From contig JBGSXL010000011.1 in assembly GCA_041751425.1 (NCBI GenBank), positions 124,001 to 188,000 on the forward strand: DNA of 64,000 nt. The letters run 5' to 3'. Positions 1-8,960 of the stretch are shown piece by piece (the first letter of the stretch is position 1; the number at the start of each line of letters is the position of its first letter). This DNA is from JAVVEG01 sp041751425 (GTDB lineage Bacteria > Pseudomonadota > Gammaproteobacteria > Pseudomonadales > Pseudohongiellaceae). The notes under the pieces were generated by a model. It saw only the letters and a list, made by a program, of their open reading frames with translations, did no database searches and was not told the DNA's origin. Position numbers and translations under genes: made by a program.

Positions 1-1
1 T

Positions 2-931
2 ACCAATCCTGATGGAGTCAGATGCTCCATTTATGATGGTATGAAGAATATTTTTGGTGAGAAACTTTATCCCGAGATCAACGCCCAGCGTGCCTTCGCC
101 AAGAGCCCGCATGATAATGTCGGTGTCCAGTATGGTCTGGCAGCGTTGAATGCAGGACTGATAAGCAAAGAGCTGTTTCTGGATATGAACGAGCGTATTG
201 GTGGTTGGGATATCGATTTCAAGCCAACGCCGCAGCGCACTGTGGGTGATGACGATGCCATCCGTATCGCATACGAAACCGGACGAGTAACGAATGGTGC
301 CGCTGGTTTGGCACGTGTTCCCATTATCGATGACCGGCTCTATCTGGATCATCAGGGAAATTTCCACGCAAGCGTCTATTCATTTACCACACGCGCACGA
401 TTGGAGCGCGACAACGGTCATGCTGATAATTATATAATCCGTCGCCACAGCGCAGATGTTTCTTTGGCAGACGAAAATCTGGCGTTGATGGATCAGTGGC
501 TGGCAAACATCCGCGCCGACCGTTCCAGCATGAACATGCTTGACAAGATAGTGCGGGCGAAACCCGCTGACCTTCAGGATGATTGCTTTACCGAAAGTGG
601 CGAGCGCATTGTTGAGAAAGCCGAGTTTGATTTGAACTCTCTGTTCGACAACTCTACCGGGCAGTGCAACTCTCTGTATCCGCCTCACGCCGGGTTAAGA
701 TTGGTAGCGGGTGGCCCATTAAGCAATGACATATTGAAATGTGAACTGAAGCCTGTCGAATATGAAGATTACCGCGTAGATTTTACGGATGATGAACGGG
801 CACGTTTGCAGCGTATTTTCCTGGAGGGTGTCTGCGACTGGAGCAAACCAGGACTCCACCAAACGAACAACGAAACCTGGCTTTCTTATGGTCCTTCACC
901 TATTAATCTTTACCAGGCAGGGACGCAATAA
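2..931 (+). CDS. DUF6351 family protein, C-terminal part (5' end outside window)
   Basis: The reading frame is open from base 2 and runs through the first internal ATG at 41 (residues TNPDGVRCSIYDG precede it), so this is the 3' part of a longer gene. I recognise the C-terminal block ending in LKCELKP...FLEGVCDWSKPG as that of DUF6351 proteins, which are usually secreted and about 700 residues long; only some 310 residues are here. The family is poorly characterised and sometimes annotated as hydrolase- or tannase-like; I assign no reaction. A MarR-type regulator begins two bases after the stop, which suggests co-transcription. Confidence 0.65.
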   Translation, partial: TNPDGVRCSIYDGMKNIFGEKLYPEINAQRAFAKSPHDNVGVQYGLAALNAGLISKELFLDMNERIGGWDIDFKPTPQRTVGDDDAIRIAYETGRVTNGAAGLARVPIIDDRLYLDHQGNFHASVYSFTTRARLERDNGHADNYIIRRHSADVSLADENLALMDQWLANIRADRSSMNMLDKIVRAKPADLQDDCFTESGERIVEKAEFDLNSLFDNSTGQCNSLYPPHAGLRLVAGGPLSNDILKCELKPVEYEDYRVDFTDDERARLQRIFLEGVCDWSKPGLHQTNNETWLSYGPSPINLYQAGTQ

Positions 932-933
932 CA

Positions 934-1374
934 ATGGTTCACTCTCCCAAAAGGAAATTGTTTCTGGATCTCGTGCTATCAGTATTCAGGTTAAATGGAT
1001 TATTGCTGGCGGCGGGGGACAAGATGGCTGAGAGCGTTGGGTTGACCAGCGCCCGTTGGAAAGTCATCGGGGTCATAGCGCTGTCCAATAGTGGGGTAAC
1101 GGTGCCAGCTATTGCGCGCGCGCTTGGTCAGTCACGACAGGCCGTGCAAAGAATTACCAATGTCATGGAAGAAGATGGCTTGCTCGTCTATCAGGAGAAT
1201 CCCCGGCACAAACGTTCAGCGCTTGTCGTGCTTACCGATCATGGTCAGGTTGTCTACAATGCATTGCGCACGGTGCAGGATCCCTGGGCTATCGAGAACA
1301 CGAACGAGCTTGCAATTGACGATCTGGAAACCTCGTTGCAGGTTGTGCGGCGTCTGATTCACCAAATGGAGTAG
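934..1374 (+). CDS. MarR-family transcriptional regulator
   Basis: A 146-residue protein with the MarR winged-helix layout: N-terminal dimerisation helix, then LTSARWKVIGVIA, the helix-turn-helix VPAIARALGQSRQAVQRITNVM (about residues 55-76), and a wing containing NPRHKRSALVVLT. MarR proteins are dimeric DNA-binding repressors that often sense phenolic or other small ligands. The ATG at 934 lies 2 bases after the DUF6351 stop with no clear Shine-Dalgarno, so translation is probably coupled. The likely target is its own operon (inference). The family call is firm; the ligand is unknown. Confidence 0.85.
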   Translation: MVHSPKRKLFLDLVLSVFRLNGLLLAAGDKMAESVGLTSARWKVIGVIALSNSGVTVPAIARALGQSRQAVQRITNVMEEDGLLVYQENPRHKRSALVVLTDHGQVVYNALRTVQDPWAIENTNELAIDDLETSLQVVRRLIHQME

Positions 1375-1424
1375 CTCCTTTAGATAGAATTGCTTCATTA
1401 AATGGAAAACTGGGAGGCTCTGCG

Positions 1425-3002
1425 ATGGCACTGCCCACTGCGCTGTATACGGCGGAACAGGTGCGCGAACTGGACAAGCGGGCAATTGCCAGCGGAGTCA
1501 GTGGTTTCGAGCTGATGACGCGAGCAGCGCAAGTGAGTTTCGGCGCATTGCTGGACCAATGGCCAGCGTGCCGGTCACTGATAATTCTTGCGGGCACCGG
1601 CAATAACGGTGGCGATGGCAACGTGCTGGCCGCGATTGCCAGGCAACAGGGAATGCGCGTTATCGTACTGCAGTGCGGAGACGCTGCCGGATTGAAAGGT
1701 GAAGCTCTGCTTGCGCTGCAGCTAGCACAAAAACACAGCGTGCAGGCCGCAGTTTTTTCTACCGAAACATTTCAGAATGAAACAAACCACAGCAACGCTC
1801 AGGAAACCGTGCTGGTTGATGCACTGCTTGGCACTGGTGCCCATGGCGCTCTGCGTGAGCCCTTCGCGGCGGCTGTCAACTGCGTGAATAATTCTGGTTT
1901 TCCTGTGCTGGCTCTGGATGTGCCCTCGGGTTTGTGTGCAACAACCGGGCACGTTGTTCACGATGCAGTGCGTGCGCATCTGACGGTCAGTTTTATCGCT
2001 CTCAAACAAGGACTGCTCACTGGCAAAGGCCCACTTCATGTTGGCCGAATCTTGTTCCATGATCTTGATATAGGCAGCTCTGCCAGCGCTGAAATGACGC
2101 CAGCATCGCGTCGCATCGATATACAGTCTATAGCCAGATTGTTCACAAAACGTAAAGCAGATACGCACAAGGGAAACTGTGGGCACGTCGTGGTGGTAGG
2201 TGGAGAGCTGGGCTATGGCGGCGCGGCTATCATGTGTGCAGAGTCAGCAACTCGCTGTGGCGCCGGTACAGTCAGTCTTGTCACGCGCGGCGCTCATGTA
2301 GGTGCTGCATTGGCCAGACGACCGGAGCTGATGGTGTTGGGCGTAAACGATGCAGTTAACACTTTGCAGGATGAGCCCGCATTAGATGGTTTACTACAGC
2401 GCGCAAGTGTCATTGCCATAGGCCCTGGGTTGGGTCGCACATTATGGTCGCGCCAACTTCTGCAACGAGTGTTGCAGGAGAATAACGCTGGCACACCCTT
2501 GGTGGTGGATGCAGATGCGCTGAATCTGCTCTCTGAAAATGAGGCCAGAGCAGAAGGCGAAAAACTCAAGGGAGGCAGCAAGCGACGGGAGCGCTGGATT
2601 CTGACCCCTCATCCCGGCGAGGCTGCCCGCATGCTGGGATGCAGCACAGAAGAAGTGCAGGCAGATCGTTTTGCCGCAGTAAAAAAGTTGCAAACCTTGT
2701 ACGGCGGAGTCTGTCTTCTCAAAGGGGCAGGAAGTTTGCTGTGTTATCAAGTCCGGGGCGAACAACAGATTGACCTGTGTACAGAAGGTAACCCGGGCAT
2801 GGCGAGTGGTGGTATGGGTGATGTGCTAAGCGGTATCATTGCAGCCTTCGTGGCGCAGGAATTTGGTTTGAGCGACAGCCTGCGGGCAGGCGTGTGTGTG
2901 CATGGTGAAAGCGCGGATCTTGCAGCAGAAAATGGTGAGCGCGGACTGCTGGCAACCGATTTGCTGCCGCGCCTGCGTGAACTTATCAACAGACAGGATT
3001 AG
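1425..3002 (+). CDS. nnr: bifunctional NAD(P)H-hydrate repair enzyme (epimerase + ADP-dependent dehydratase)
   Basis: This 525-residue protein has both YjeF modules. The N-terminal epimerase half (about 1-215) contains GTGNNGGDGNVLAAIA. The C-terminal dehydratase half (about 230-520) contains TPHPGEAARML and the nucleotide-binding GMASGGMGDVLSGI. The enzyme repairs damaged NADHX and NADPHX: the first half interconverts R and S epimers and the second dehydrates the S form using ADP. The start at 1425 follows GGGAGG. It opens the conserved nnr-tsaE-amiC-mutL block; tsaE starts 3 bases after the stop. Confidence 0.95.
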   Translation: MALPTALYTAEQVRELDKRAIASGVSGFELMTRAAQVSFGALLDQWPACRSLIILAGTGNNGGDGNVLAAIARQQGMRVIVLQCGDAAGLKGEALLALQLAQKHSVQAAVFSTETFQNETNHSNAQETVLVDALLGTGAHGALREPFAAAVNCVNNSGFPVLALDVPSGLCATTGHVVHDAVRAHLTVSFIALKQGLLTGKGPLHVGRILFHDLDIGSSASAEMTPASRRIDIQSIARLFTKRKADTHKGNCGHVVVVGGELGYGGAAIMCAESATRCGAGTVSLVTRGAHVGAALARRPELMVLGVNDAVNTLQDEPALDGLLQRASVIAIGPGLGRTLWSRQLLQRVLQENNAGTPLVVDADALNLLSENEARAEGEKLKGGSKRRERWILTPHPGEAARMLGCSTEEVQADRFAAVKKLQTLYGGVCLLKGAGSLLCYQVRGEQQIDLCTEGNPGMASGGMGDVLSGIIAAFVAQEFGLSDSLRAGVCVHGESADLAAENGERGLLATDLLPRLRELINRQD

Positions 3003-3005
3003 ATT

Positions 3006-3548
3006 GTGAAAAACTCCGTGTTCCTTGCTGATGAAGCGGCAACTGAGGCTTTTGGTGCTTTGCTGGCAAAAGCTACACAGCAACACTCTGCAAGCAACGA
3101 CAATACGAAACTGACGACATCAGGCGGCAGAGTATTTTTATCTGGTGAGCTGGGCGCTGGTAAAACCACATTGGTGCGCGGTTTCATGCGGGCATACGGT
3201 CATAATGGCGCCGTCAAGAGCCCTACCTATACGCTGGTCGAGCCCTACGAGTTTCCTGACTTGAATATCTATCATTTTGATTTATATCGGCTTTCAGATC
3301 CCGAAGAGGTTGAATTTCTCGGTGTGGGAGACTATTTCAACGCCAGCAACATTTGTCTGATTGAATGGCCTGAGAAAGGACAGGGTTTTCTACCCAAAGC
3401 AGATTTACGGTTGCATCTGGAATTGGACAAAGCTGGCCGAACTGTTACCTGGCAACCAATGACAGAAGCGGGTATGAAAATGGGTCAAAGGCTTATAGAA
3501 TTGCTGGCAGATCCGGCTCACGCCGGGCAGGAAATTCCAGCAGCTTAG
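3006..3548 (+). CDS. tsaE: tRNA threonylcarbamoyladenosine biosynthesis ATPase TsaE
   Basis: A 180-residue P-loop protein with Walker A SGELGAGKTT at residues 46-55, followed by the family signature SPTYTLVEPYE and HFDLYRL. TsaE drives the TsaB-TsaD complex in making t6A37 on ANN-decoding tRNAs. It starts at GTG 3006 with AGGA 8 bases upstream and lies 3 bases after nnr, as in many gammaproteobacteria. It is slightly longer than the usual 150-160 residues because of an insertion before Walker A (about residues 25-40) and a C-terminal extension. Confidence 0.95.
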   Translation: MKNSVFLADEAATEAFGALLAKATQQHSASNDNTKLTTSGGRVFLSGELGAGKTTLVRGFMRAYGHNGAVKSPTYTLVEPYEFPDLNIYHFDLYRLSDPEEVEFLGVGDYFNASNICLIEWPEKGQGFLPKADLRLHLELDKAGRTVTWQPMTEAGMKMGQRLIELLADPAHAGQEIPAA

Positions 3549-3613
3549 CAGTTAAGTCTTGCGATCAAGTCCTTTAAAAAGCTGCCTGCTACAAGTCCGA
3601 GAGAAGCTGTAAC

Positions 3614-5173
3614 ATGTTGCGATCCAGGAAAACCAGTTCAACGTGCATCAGCCTGTTCAGGTTTATGGCATTCCTGTCGCTCCTCCATATACTTCCCGGT
3701 ACAGTCACTTTTGCCGCCGAAATAAATGATGTGCGTCTTTGGCGCTCTCCCGAGTACACACGCATCGTTTTTGATGTAGACGAGAAAGTCGAGTACAGCA
3801 TATTCACGCTGGAGGGACCTGACCGCATCGTCATTGATATTGCCAACTCACAAGTCCGGGGCACACTTTCCGCATTGGATTTCAAGGATAGTCCGGTTAC
3901 GGGTATTCGCAGTGCAGCGCGCAATGAGAGAGATCTGCGCGTGGTTCTGGATGTAGCCAATGTCGTGAACCCAAGCAGTTTTACACTTCCCCCGAATGGT
4001 GAGTTCGGACATCGGTTGGTGGTTGATCTGTACGATGTAGGCCGCGAACCAGTAATTGCGACTATTCAACCGCCAACAAGACCGCAATTGGACCAGCGTC
4101 GCGATATCGTTGTCGCTATAGATGCAGGGCATGGCGGTGAAGACCCGGGAGCTATTGGCTTCGATGGCCGCATCAAGGAGAAAGATGTGGCGTTGGCAAT
4201 TGCGCGCGCAATCTACGATCGGTTGAACGCATTGCCGGGATACCACCCGGTCATGATCAGGCAGGGAGATTATTATGTGCAACTGCAACGGCGTCCGGAA
4301 ATTGCCAGACAGAACCGTGCCGATATCTTCCTTTCCATTCACGCGGATTCATTCAGCACCGCACGCGCGGAGGGTGTAACTATTTATGCTCTGTCGCAAA
4401 GTATTGCCGAAGATGAAAACATTCGCCGCGTGCAGGAAAAAGAAAACGGCGCAGACCTGCTTGGCGGCGTGTCCGGTGATACCAGTTTGCGCAACTTCGA
4501 GGACGACCTTGCGTTTACGCTGCTGGATCTCTCCATGGCATGGAGCATCGAGCAAAGCATTACCGCTGGTTCTTACATACTGAACACTTTAGGGTCAGTT
4601 GCCACATTGCGACGAGATAAAGCTCAGCAGGGAAATCTATGGGTGCTGCGCTCGCCGGACATTCCCTCGCTGTTGATAGAAACAGGCTATTTGTCCAACC
4701 CTGGCGAAGCGCGCAAGTTGGTCACCAGCAACTATCAGAGACAGCTTGCGGACGGCATTGTTCGGGGCGTGATGAATTACTTCCAGGACAGACCGCCGGA
4801 AGGAACGCTTGTTGCCTGGCAGAAACAGAACAATATCAGACCTGAATCGGAATACACGGTGCAACGGGGTGACAGTCTGTCTGAAATAGCCCAAAGGTTT
4901 GGCGTCAGCACTTCTGTTTTGCGCGCTGACAATGGTTTGCGAAGTGACACAATCCGAATTGGCCAGCGACTGACCATACCCGGCAGTGGTCAGGCTATGA
5001 ATTCTTTCGAAGCATTTGTGCCCGCGGATTCCGAACATACGATCAGCCGTGGCGAGACATTGTCAGAAATTGCGCAAAAATATCGCATCAGTTTGTCGCG
5101 CTTGCGTGAAGCCAATCAACTGCGCAACGACACCATCCGGGTTGGTCAGGTGTTGATCATCCCCGCTTCATAG
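3614..5173 (+). CDS. amiC: N-acetylmuramoyl-L-alanine amidase with AMIN and two LysM domains
   Basis: A periplasmic cell-separation amidase of 519 residues. It has a hydrophobic signal segment (about 14-36), an AMIN domain (about 38-130, septal targeting), and a zinc amidase domain of the Amidase_3 family with visible zinc/catalytic positions H173 (DAGHGG), E189, H243 (SIHADS) and E356 (LIETGYLSNPGEA). Two C-terminal LysM repeats (about 416-458 and 474-517) bind peptidoglycan. It cleaves the stem peptide from MurNAc during division. The amidase domain has the helix insertion region typical of EnvC/NlpD-regulated enzymes. AmiB-type naming is equally possible; its position next to mutL matches E. 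coli amiB. Confidence 0.93.
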   Translation: MLRSRKTSSTCISLFRFMAFLSLLHILPGTVTFAAEINDVRLWRSPEYTRIVFDVDEKVEYSIFTLEGPDRIVIDIANSQVRGTLSALDFKDSPVTGIRSAARNERDLRVVLDVANVVNPSSFTLPPNGEFGHRLVVDLYDVGREPVIATIQPPTRPQLDQRRDIVVAIDAGHGGEDPGAIGFDGRIKEKDVALAIARAIYDRLNALPGYHPVMIRQGDYYVQLQRRPEIARQNRADIFLSIHADSFSTARAEGVTIYALSQSIAEDENIRRVQEKENGADLLGGVSGDTSLRNFEDDLAFTLLDLSMAWSIEQSITAGSYILNTLGSVATLRRDKAQQGNLWVLRSPDIPSLLIETGYLSNPGEARKLVTSNYQRQLADGIVRGVMNYFQDRPPEGTLVAWQKQNNIRPESEYTVQRGDSLSEIAQRFGVSTSVLRADNGLRSDTIRIGQRLTIPGSGQAMNSFEAFVPADSEHTISRGETLSEIAQKYRISLSRLREANQLRNDTIRVGQVLIIPAS

Positions 5174-5208
5174 TTGTACAAATCCCATAGCTCCAACACA
5201 GGAACCGT

Positions 5209-7074
5209 ATGCCCCGTATTGCTCTGCTCAGCCAACGCCTCGCCAATCAAATCGCTGCCGGAGAGGTAGTTGAGCGTCCTGCCTCTGTAGTCAAGGAATT
5301 GCTGGAAAACAGTGTAGACGCTGGAGCCAGCCGGATTGAAGTGGATATAGAACAGGGTGGCAGCAAACTGATCAGGATTCGCGATAATGGTGCGGGTATT
5401 GAAAAGGAAGATCTGGCGCTGGCACTAAGCAGACATGCCACCAGTAAAATTGCTGATCTGGATGATCTTGAGAATATCCGCAGCCTGGGTTTCCGGGGTG
5501 AAGCTCTCGCCAGCATCAGTTCTGTCTCGCGTTTTTCATTGGTCTCCAGAGCACGGGATGCTGTCGATGAAAATGCCTGGACGGTGGAAGCTGCGGGTCA
5601 GGAAATGGCCGCTTCTCTGACGCCGGCTTCACACCCACAAGGGACAACCGTTGAAGTAAGAGATCTTTTTTTTAATACGCCCGCGCGCAAAAAATTTCTG
5701 CGCACTGAGAATACCGAATTCGCACGCATTGATGAAATACTTAAGCGCATGGCGTTAAGTCGCTTCGAACTTTCCTTCATCCTGCGCCACAACCAACGCA
5801 TGATCCATCAATTGCTCAGCGCAAAGTCAGAGCAGGAGAAACAACGCAGAGTCAGCCTGGTGTGTGGCCCAGCCTTTGTTGAAAACTCTGTCTATATTGA
5901 TATGGAAGCATCCGGGCTGCGCTTGTGGGGATGGGTCAGTTTGCCCACTTTCTCGCGCAGTCAGGCAGACTTGCAGTATTTTTATGTCAATGGCCGCATC
6001 ATCCGTGACAAGCTTGTCACTCATGCGGTCAAGCAGGCGTATCGCGATGTGCTGTTTCACGGTAGGCACCCCGCTTATGTGTTGTATCTGGAACTGCAAC
6101 CTGCGCTGGTGGACGTCAATGTTCATCCTACCAAGCATGAAGTCAGGTTTCGCGATAGCCGATTGGTGCATGATTTTCTGTTCAAGGCTTTGCACAAAGC
6201 ACTTGCTGATTTACGACCGGAAGATCGCTTTACGGATGCCACTGGAACTGGCGCCTCGCCGGAAGCGAACGCGGATTTTAGGCACTCGAATATGTTCGAG
6301 CAGAACAGCATGCGATTGGCAGTTGATGAAAACACCGGGGAAATTCTTCAATCTGGAGTTCAATCAAATGGCTTTAGTACCAACTGGTCCGGCGCCAGCG
6401 GGTTCGGTTCCACGCGCAGTAATCCGGCAGATTCACGCAGAATCGCTGAGCAGATGGCAACCTATACCGAGTTGCAATCAGACGCTGAAATTCCACCGTT
6501 GGGTTACGCTATCGCGCAATTGCATGGTGTATATATTCTCGCGCAGAATCGTCATGGTTTGATCATAGTAGATATGCACGCCGCACACGAACGCATTACT
6601 TACGAGCACATGAAAACCGCAAACGCCAACGATGGGGTAAAAGCACAACCGTTGCTGGTTCCCCTGTCTATCGCGGTAAGCCAAGCAGAAGCAGACTGCG
6701 CTGAGGAGCAGGCACAAGCATTACGCGCACTGGGCGTGGAAATAGAAAGGGTTGCAACGGAATCTGTGTTAGTGCGACAAGTGCCGACCATCCTGGCCAA
6801 TGCGAATATAGAACAATTGGTGCGTGATGTTTTGTCAGATGTATTGGAGCATGGACGCAGCGAAAGAATTCAAAGCTATCAGGATGAGTTGCTTTCTACG
6901 ATGGCCTGCCATGGTTCGGTGCGGGCGAACCGCCAATTGAGTATTGCTGAAATGAATGCGTTGCTAAGAGATATGGAGCGAACTGAGCGTAGTGGTCAAT
7001 GTAATCACGGCAGGCCCACTTGGGTGTATCAGAGCATGGAAGAGCTTGACAAACTTTTTCTGCGTGGTCGGTAA
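5209..7074 (+). CDS. mutL: DNA mismatch repair protein MutL, endonuclease type
   Basis: 621 residues. The N-terminal GHKL ATPase is clear: ELLENSVDAGAS, IRDNGAGI, and the lid motif RSLGFRGEALASI. The C-terminal domain contains DMHAAHERITYE at about residue 455, which fits the MutL endonuclease motif DQHA-x2-E-x4-E with Met for Gln, plus ACHGSVRANR and CNHGRP, the zinc-site motifs. MutL couples mismatch recognition by MutS to strand incision. The intact endonuclease motif implies a MutH-independent pathway, as in Pseudomonas and unlike E. coli. The start at 5209 is preceded by AGGA. Confidence 0.96.
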   Translation: MPRIALLSQRLANQIAAGEVVERPASVVKELLENSVDAGASRIEVDIEQGGSKLIRIRDNGAGIEKEDLALALSRHATSKIADLDDLENIRSLGFRGEALASISSVSRFSLVSRARDAVDENAWTVEAAGQEMAASLTPASHPQGTTVEVRDLFFNTPARKKFLRTENTEFARIDEILKRMALSRFELSFILRHNQRMIHQLLSAKSEQEKQRRVSLVCGPAFVENSVYIDMEASGLRLWGWVSLPTFSRSQADLQYFYVNGRIIRDKLVTHAVKQAYRDVLFHGRHPAYVLYLELQPALVDVNVHPTKHEVRFRDSRLVHDFLFKALHKALADLRPEDRFTDATGTGASPEANADFRHSNMFEQNSMRLAVDENTGEILQSGVQSNGFSTNWSGASGFGSTRSNPADSRRIAEQMATYTELQSDAEIPPLGYAIAQLHGVYILAQNRHGLIIVDMHAAHERITYEHMKTANANDGVKAQPLLVPLSIAVSQAEADCAEEQAQALRALGVEIERVATESVLVRQVPTILANANIEQLVRDVLSDVLEHGRSERIQSYQDELLSTMACHGSVRANRQLSIAEMNALLRDMERTERSGQCNHGRPTWVYQSMEELDKLFLRGR

Positions 7075-7157
7075 AGGTTGGGAGATGAGGTTCCAAAAAA
7101 AACCCAAAAAAAACCGGCTCGAAAAGAAACCGGCTCGGAGTAAAGACAGACTCGCGG

Positions 7158-7218
7158 TAAAAAGAAAGCCGCTCCGCAATTGGAAGTTCAATCAAGTCGA
7201 ACCTCTTTCTGGCGGAGC
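7158..7218 (-). terminator. possible terminator of the hsp20 transcript
   Basis: Reading the minus strand after hsp20, GCTCCGC (7218-7212) pairs perfectly with GCGGAGC (7177-7171). An inner GTTC/GAAC pairing lies between them. The stem is followed by GGCTTTCTTTTT, a pyrimidine-rich T tract. The loop is long, so it is less typical than a textbook terminator. The same 188-base gap after mutL also holds low-complexity A-rich sequence with a direct repeat of AAACCGGCTCG; no gene was seen there. Confidence 0.4.
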
Positions 7219-7262
7219 AACCACCTTCAGGAGTTACACGTTACAGCATTGCTGTTAGTTGC

Positions 7263-7724
7263 TTACGCCGCGTTGGATTTCACATCGATCAGCTTGTTGG
7301 TGCTGTGACCGATTGGAATCTGACGCGGTTTCATGGCTTCAGGAATTTCGCGCTTGAGTTCAATGTGCAGTAAACCATTCTCGAGTTGTGCAGCCGTTAC
7401 TTTTACATGATCTGCCAACTGGAAAGCGCGCTCGAAATCTCTGCCGGCGATGCCCTGATGCAGATAATTTTTTGCTTCATCCGTAGCGGGCTTTTTGCCG
7501 CGCACAGTCAAGGTTTGACGCTCAGACTGGATTTCCAGTTCTTCCTGCACAAAGCCGGCGACAGCCATGGTGATGCGATACTGATCCTTGTCGATCAGCT
7601 CGATATTGTATGGGGGGTAACTGGGTTGACTCTGGTCACGCTGGGAAATCGAATCCAGCATGGAAGTCAGGTGATCGAAACCAATTGTGGAACGATACAG
7701 TGGAGCAAAATCAAAAGTTCTCAT
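7263..7724 (-). CDS. Hsp20-family small heat-shock protein (IbpA-like)
   Basis: A 153-residue alpha-crystallin-domain chaperone. The start MRTFDFAPLYRSTIGFDHL is the IbpA/IbpB type, and the core includes YRITMAVAGF, LTVRGKK and GLLHIELKREIPE. Such proteins bind unfolding proteins at high temperature and pass them to DnaK/ClpB. An in-frame ATG lies at 7757, but the ATG at 7724 is 7 bases from AGGA (7735-7732), while the one at 7730 is only 1 base away, so I choose 7724. The gene is inverted within the mutL-miaA block and has its own heat-shock promoter and RNA thermometer. Confidence 0.93.
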   Translation of the reverse strand: MRTFDFAPLYRSTIGFDHLTSMLDSISQRDQSQPSYPPYNIELIDKDQYRITMAVAGFVQEELEIQSERQTLTVRGKKPATDEAKNYLHQGIAGRDFERAFQLADHVKVTAAQLENGLLHIELKREIPEAMKPRQIPIGHSTNKLIDVKSNAA

Positions 7725-7728
7725 AGTC

Positions 7729-7748
7729 ATATCCTCGTAGAGCAATAT
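7729..7748 (-). promoter_or_regulatory. ROSE-type RNA thermometer hairpin over the hsp20 ribosome-binding site
   Basis: On the minus strand the bases AUAUUGCUCUACGAGGAUAU fold so that AUAUU pairs with GAUAU, one G stays unpaired, and CUC pairs with GAG around a UAC loop. The AGGA Shine-Dalgarno is thereby sequestered by UUGCU, the signature of ROSE elements in ibpA/hsp20 leaders. Two further hairpins lie upstream in the leader: GGACG/CGTCC and GCCCGATCA/TGATGGGC (between about 7752 and 7813). Melting on heat shock should expose the ribosome-binding site. The structure is seen in the sequence; the function is inferred from the known family. Confidence 0.8.
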
Positions 7749-7825
7749 GTTAAACAAGCGCCCATCACAATGATCGGGCAGTAAGGGACGAACCTCGCAT
7801 GAGCCTCCGTCCTGTTGAACTATCT

Positions 7826-7849
7826 ATGGGTGGTAATTTATTTTTCAAG
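7826..7849 (-). promoter_or_regulatory. sigma-32 (RpoH) promoter of hsp20
   Basis: The minus strand shows CTTGAA (7849-7844), a 13-base spacer and CCCAT (7830-7826), a close match to the RpoH consensus CTTGAA-N13-17-CCCCAT. It places the transcription start roughly 90-100 bases before the hsp20 ATG, leaving room for the three-hairpin ROSE leader. Confidence 0.75.
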
Positions 7850-7968
7850 TCTGGAAATAAAAAAATATTGAAAATCGACTACACTGCTCACAGTTCACCA
7901 ATAGCAGTGGTCAAAAAAACAGAATGATAGAAAATACAAAGCAGGCGTCAAGGATTGGGTGCAGTTAA

Positions 7969-8940
7969 ATGGGTGCAGTGAGCAGTAGAGAGAAAAAGTT
8001 GTACCCGGCCGTCTGTTTGATGGGACCTACTGCATCCGGTAAAACGGATCTTGCGGTGGAGTTGGCACAACGGCTGCCATTTGAAATCATCAATGTCGAT
8101 TCGGCGCAGATATACAAAGGTATGGACATCGGCACCGGCAAGCCCGACGCAGAGACCTTATGTCTTGCACCGCACAGACTATTGGACTTCCTTGACCCAG
8201 CATTGAGTTATTCGGCATCACAGTTCTGTCAGGATGCCCGGCGTGAAATGAAAGCCATTCATGAGAAGGGCAAGATTCCCCTGCTTGTGGGTGGCACGAT
8301 GCTGTATTTCAAGGCTCTGCGAGATGGTCTAGCTGACATGCCAGCTGCTGATCCGCTGGTACGACAGGAAATAGAGCAGTTGGCGGCCAACAGTGGCTGG
8401 GCGGCGGTGCATGCGCAGTTGGCAGAGGTCGATCCCGTATCCGCCGCACGCATCCATCCTAATGACCCGCAAAGACTGCAGCGTGCGCTGGAGGTTTACC
8501 GGCTGTCAGGCAAGACTTTGACGGAATTGCATGGAACAGCGGCAGACGAGGATGTGGTTGACAGAGATTTTCCTTTCCACCTGCACTTTTTGGCAATCCA
8601 GCCCGGTCTTCGCAGCGTATTGCATGACAGAATAGAGCGTCGATTCATGTCTATGCTCGCTGCTGGGCTGGTCGCTGAAGTCGAGCAGCTTTATCAGCGC
8701 GGAGACTTGAGTTTGGACATGCCGTCCATGCGCTGCGTAGGTTATCGTCAGGTTTGGCAGTATCTGAGCGGTGAATTGCGCTATGACGACATGGTGGAAA
8801 AGAGTATCATTGCCACTCGTCAACTGGCCAAGCGCCAGGTCACTTGGCTGCGTGGCTGGGACAATTTGCAGGGTTTTGAAAGCGAGAACCCGGATTTGTT
8901 GAGTGAAGTCTTGAAATTGCTCGAATCGAACTCTATATAG
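7969..8940 (+). CDS. miaA: tRNA dimethylallyltransferase
   Basis: 323 residues with the P-loop GPTASGKTDLAVELA (about 20-34) and DSAQIYKGMDIGTGKP, the tRNA/DMAPP-binding signature, then GGTMLYFKAL. MiaA transfers dimethylallyl to N6 of A37 in tRNAs reading UNN codons. It is followed by hfq, the usual order. The ATG at 7969 has only a weak Shine-Dalgarno; no better in-frame start is visible before the P-loop. Confidence 0.96.
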   Translation: MGAVSSREKKLYPAVCLMGPTASGKTDLAVELAQRLPFEIINVDSAQIYKGMDIGTGKPDAETLCLAPHRLLDFLDPALSYSASQFCQDARREMKAIHEKGKIPLLVGGTMLYFKALRDGLADMPAADPLVRQEIEQLAANSGWAAVHAQLAEVDPVSAARIHPNDPQRLQRALEVYRLSGKTLTELHGTAADEDVVDRDFPFHLHFLAIQPGLRSVLHDRIERRFMSMLAAGLVAEVEQLYQRGDLSLDMPSMRCVGYRQVWQYLSGELRYDDMVEKSIIATRQLAKRQVTWLRGWDNLQGFESENPDLLSEVLKLLESNSI

Positions 8941-8960
8941 GGACTGTGTGGACGCTAACT

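Noticed and set aside
6992..7258. Open frame with a Lys/Arg-rich C-terminus after mutL
   Set aside because: It overlaps the mutL end in another frame, and its basic part comes only from A-rich low-complexity sequence; no start signal or family.
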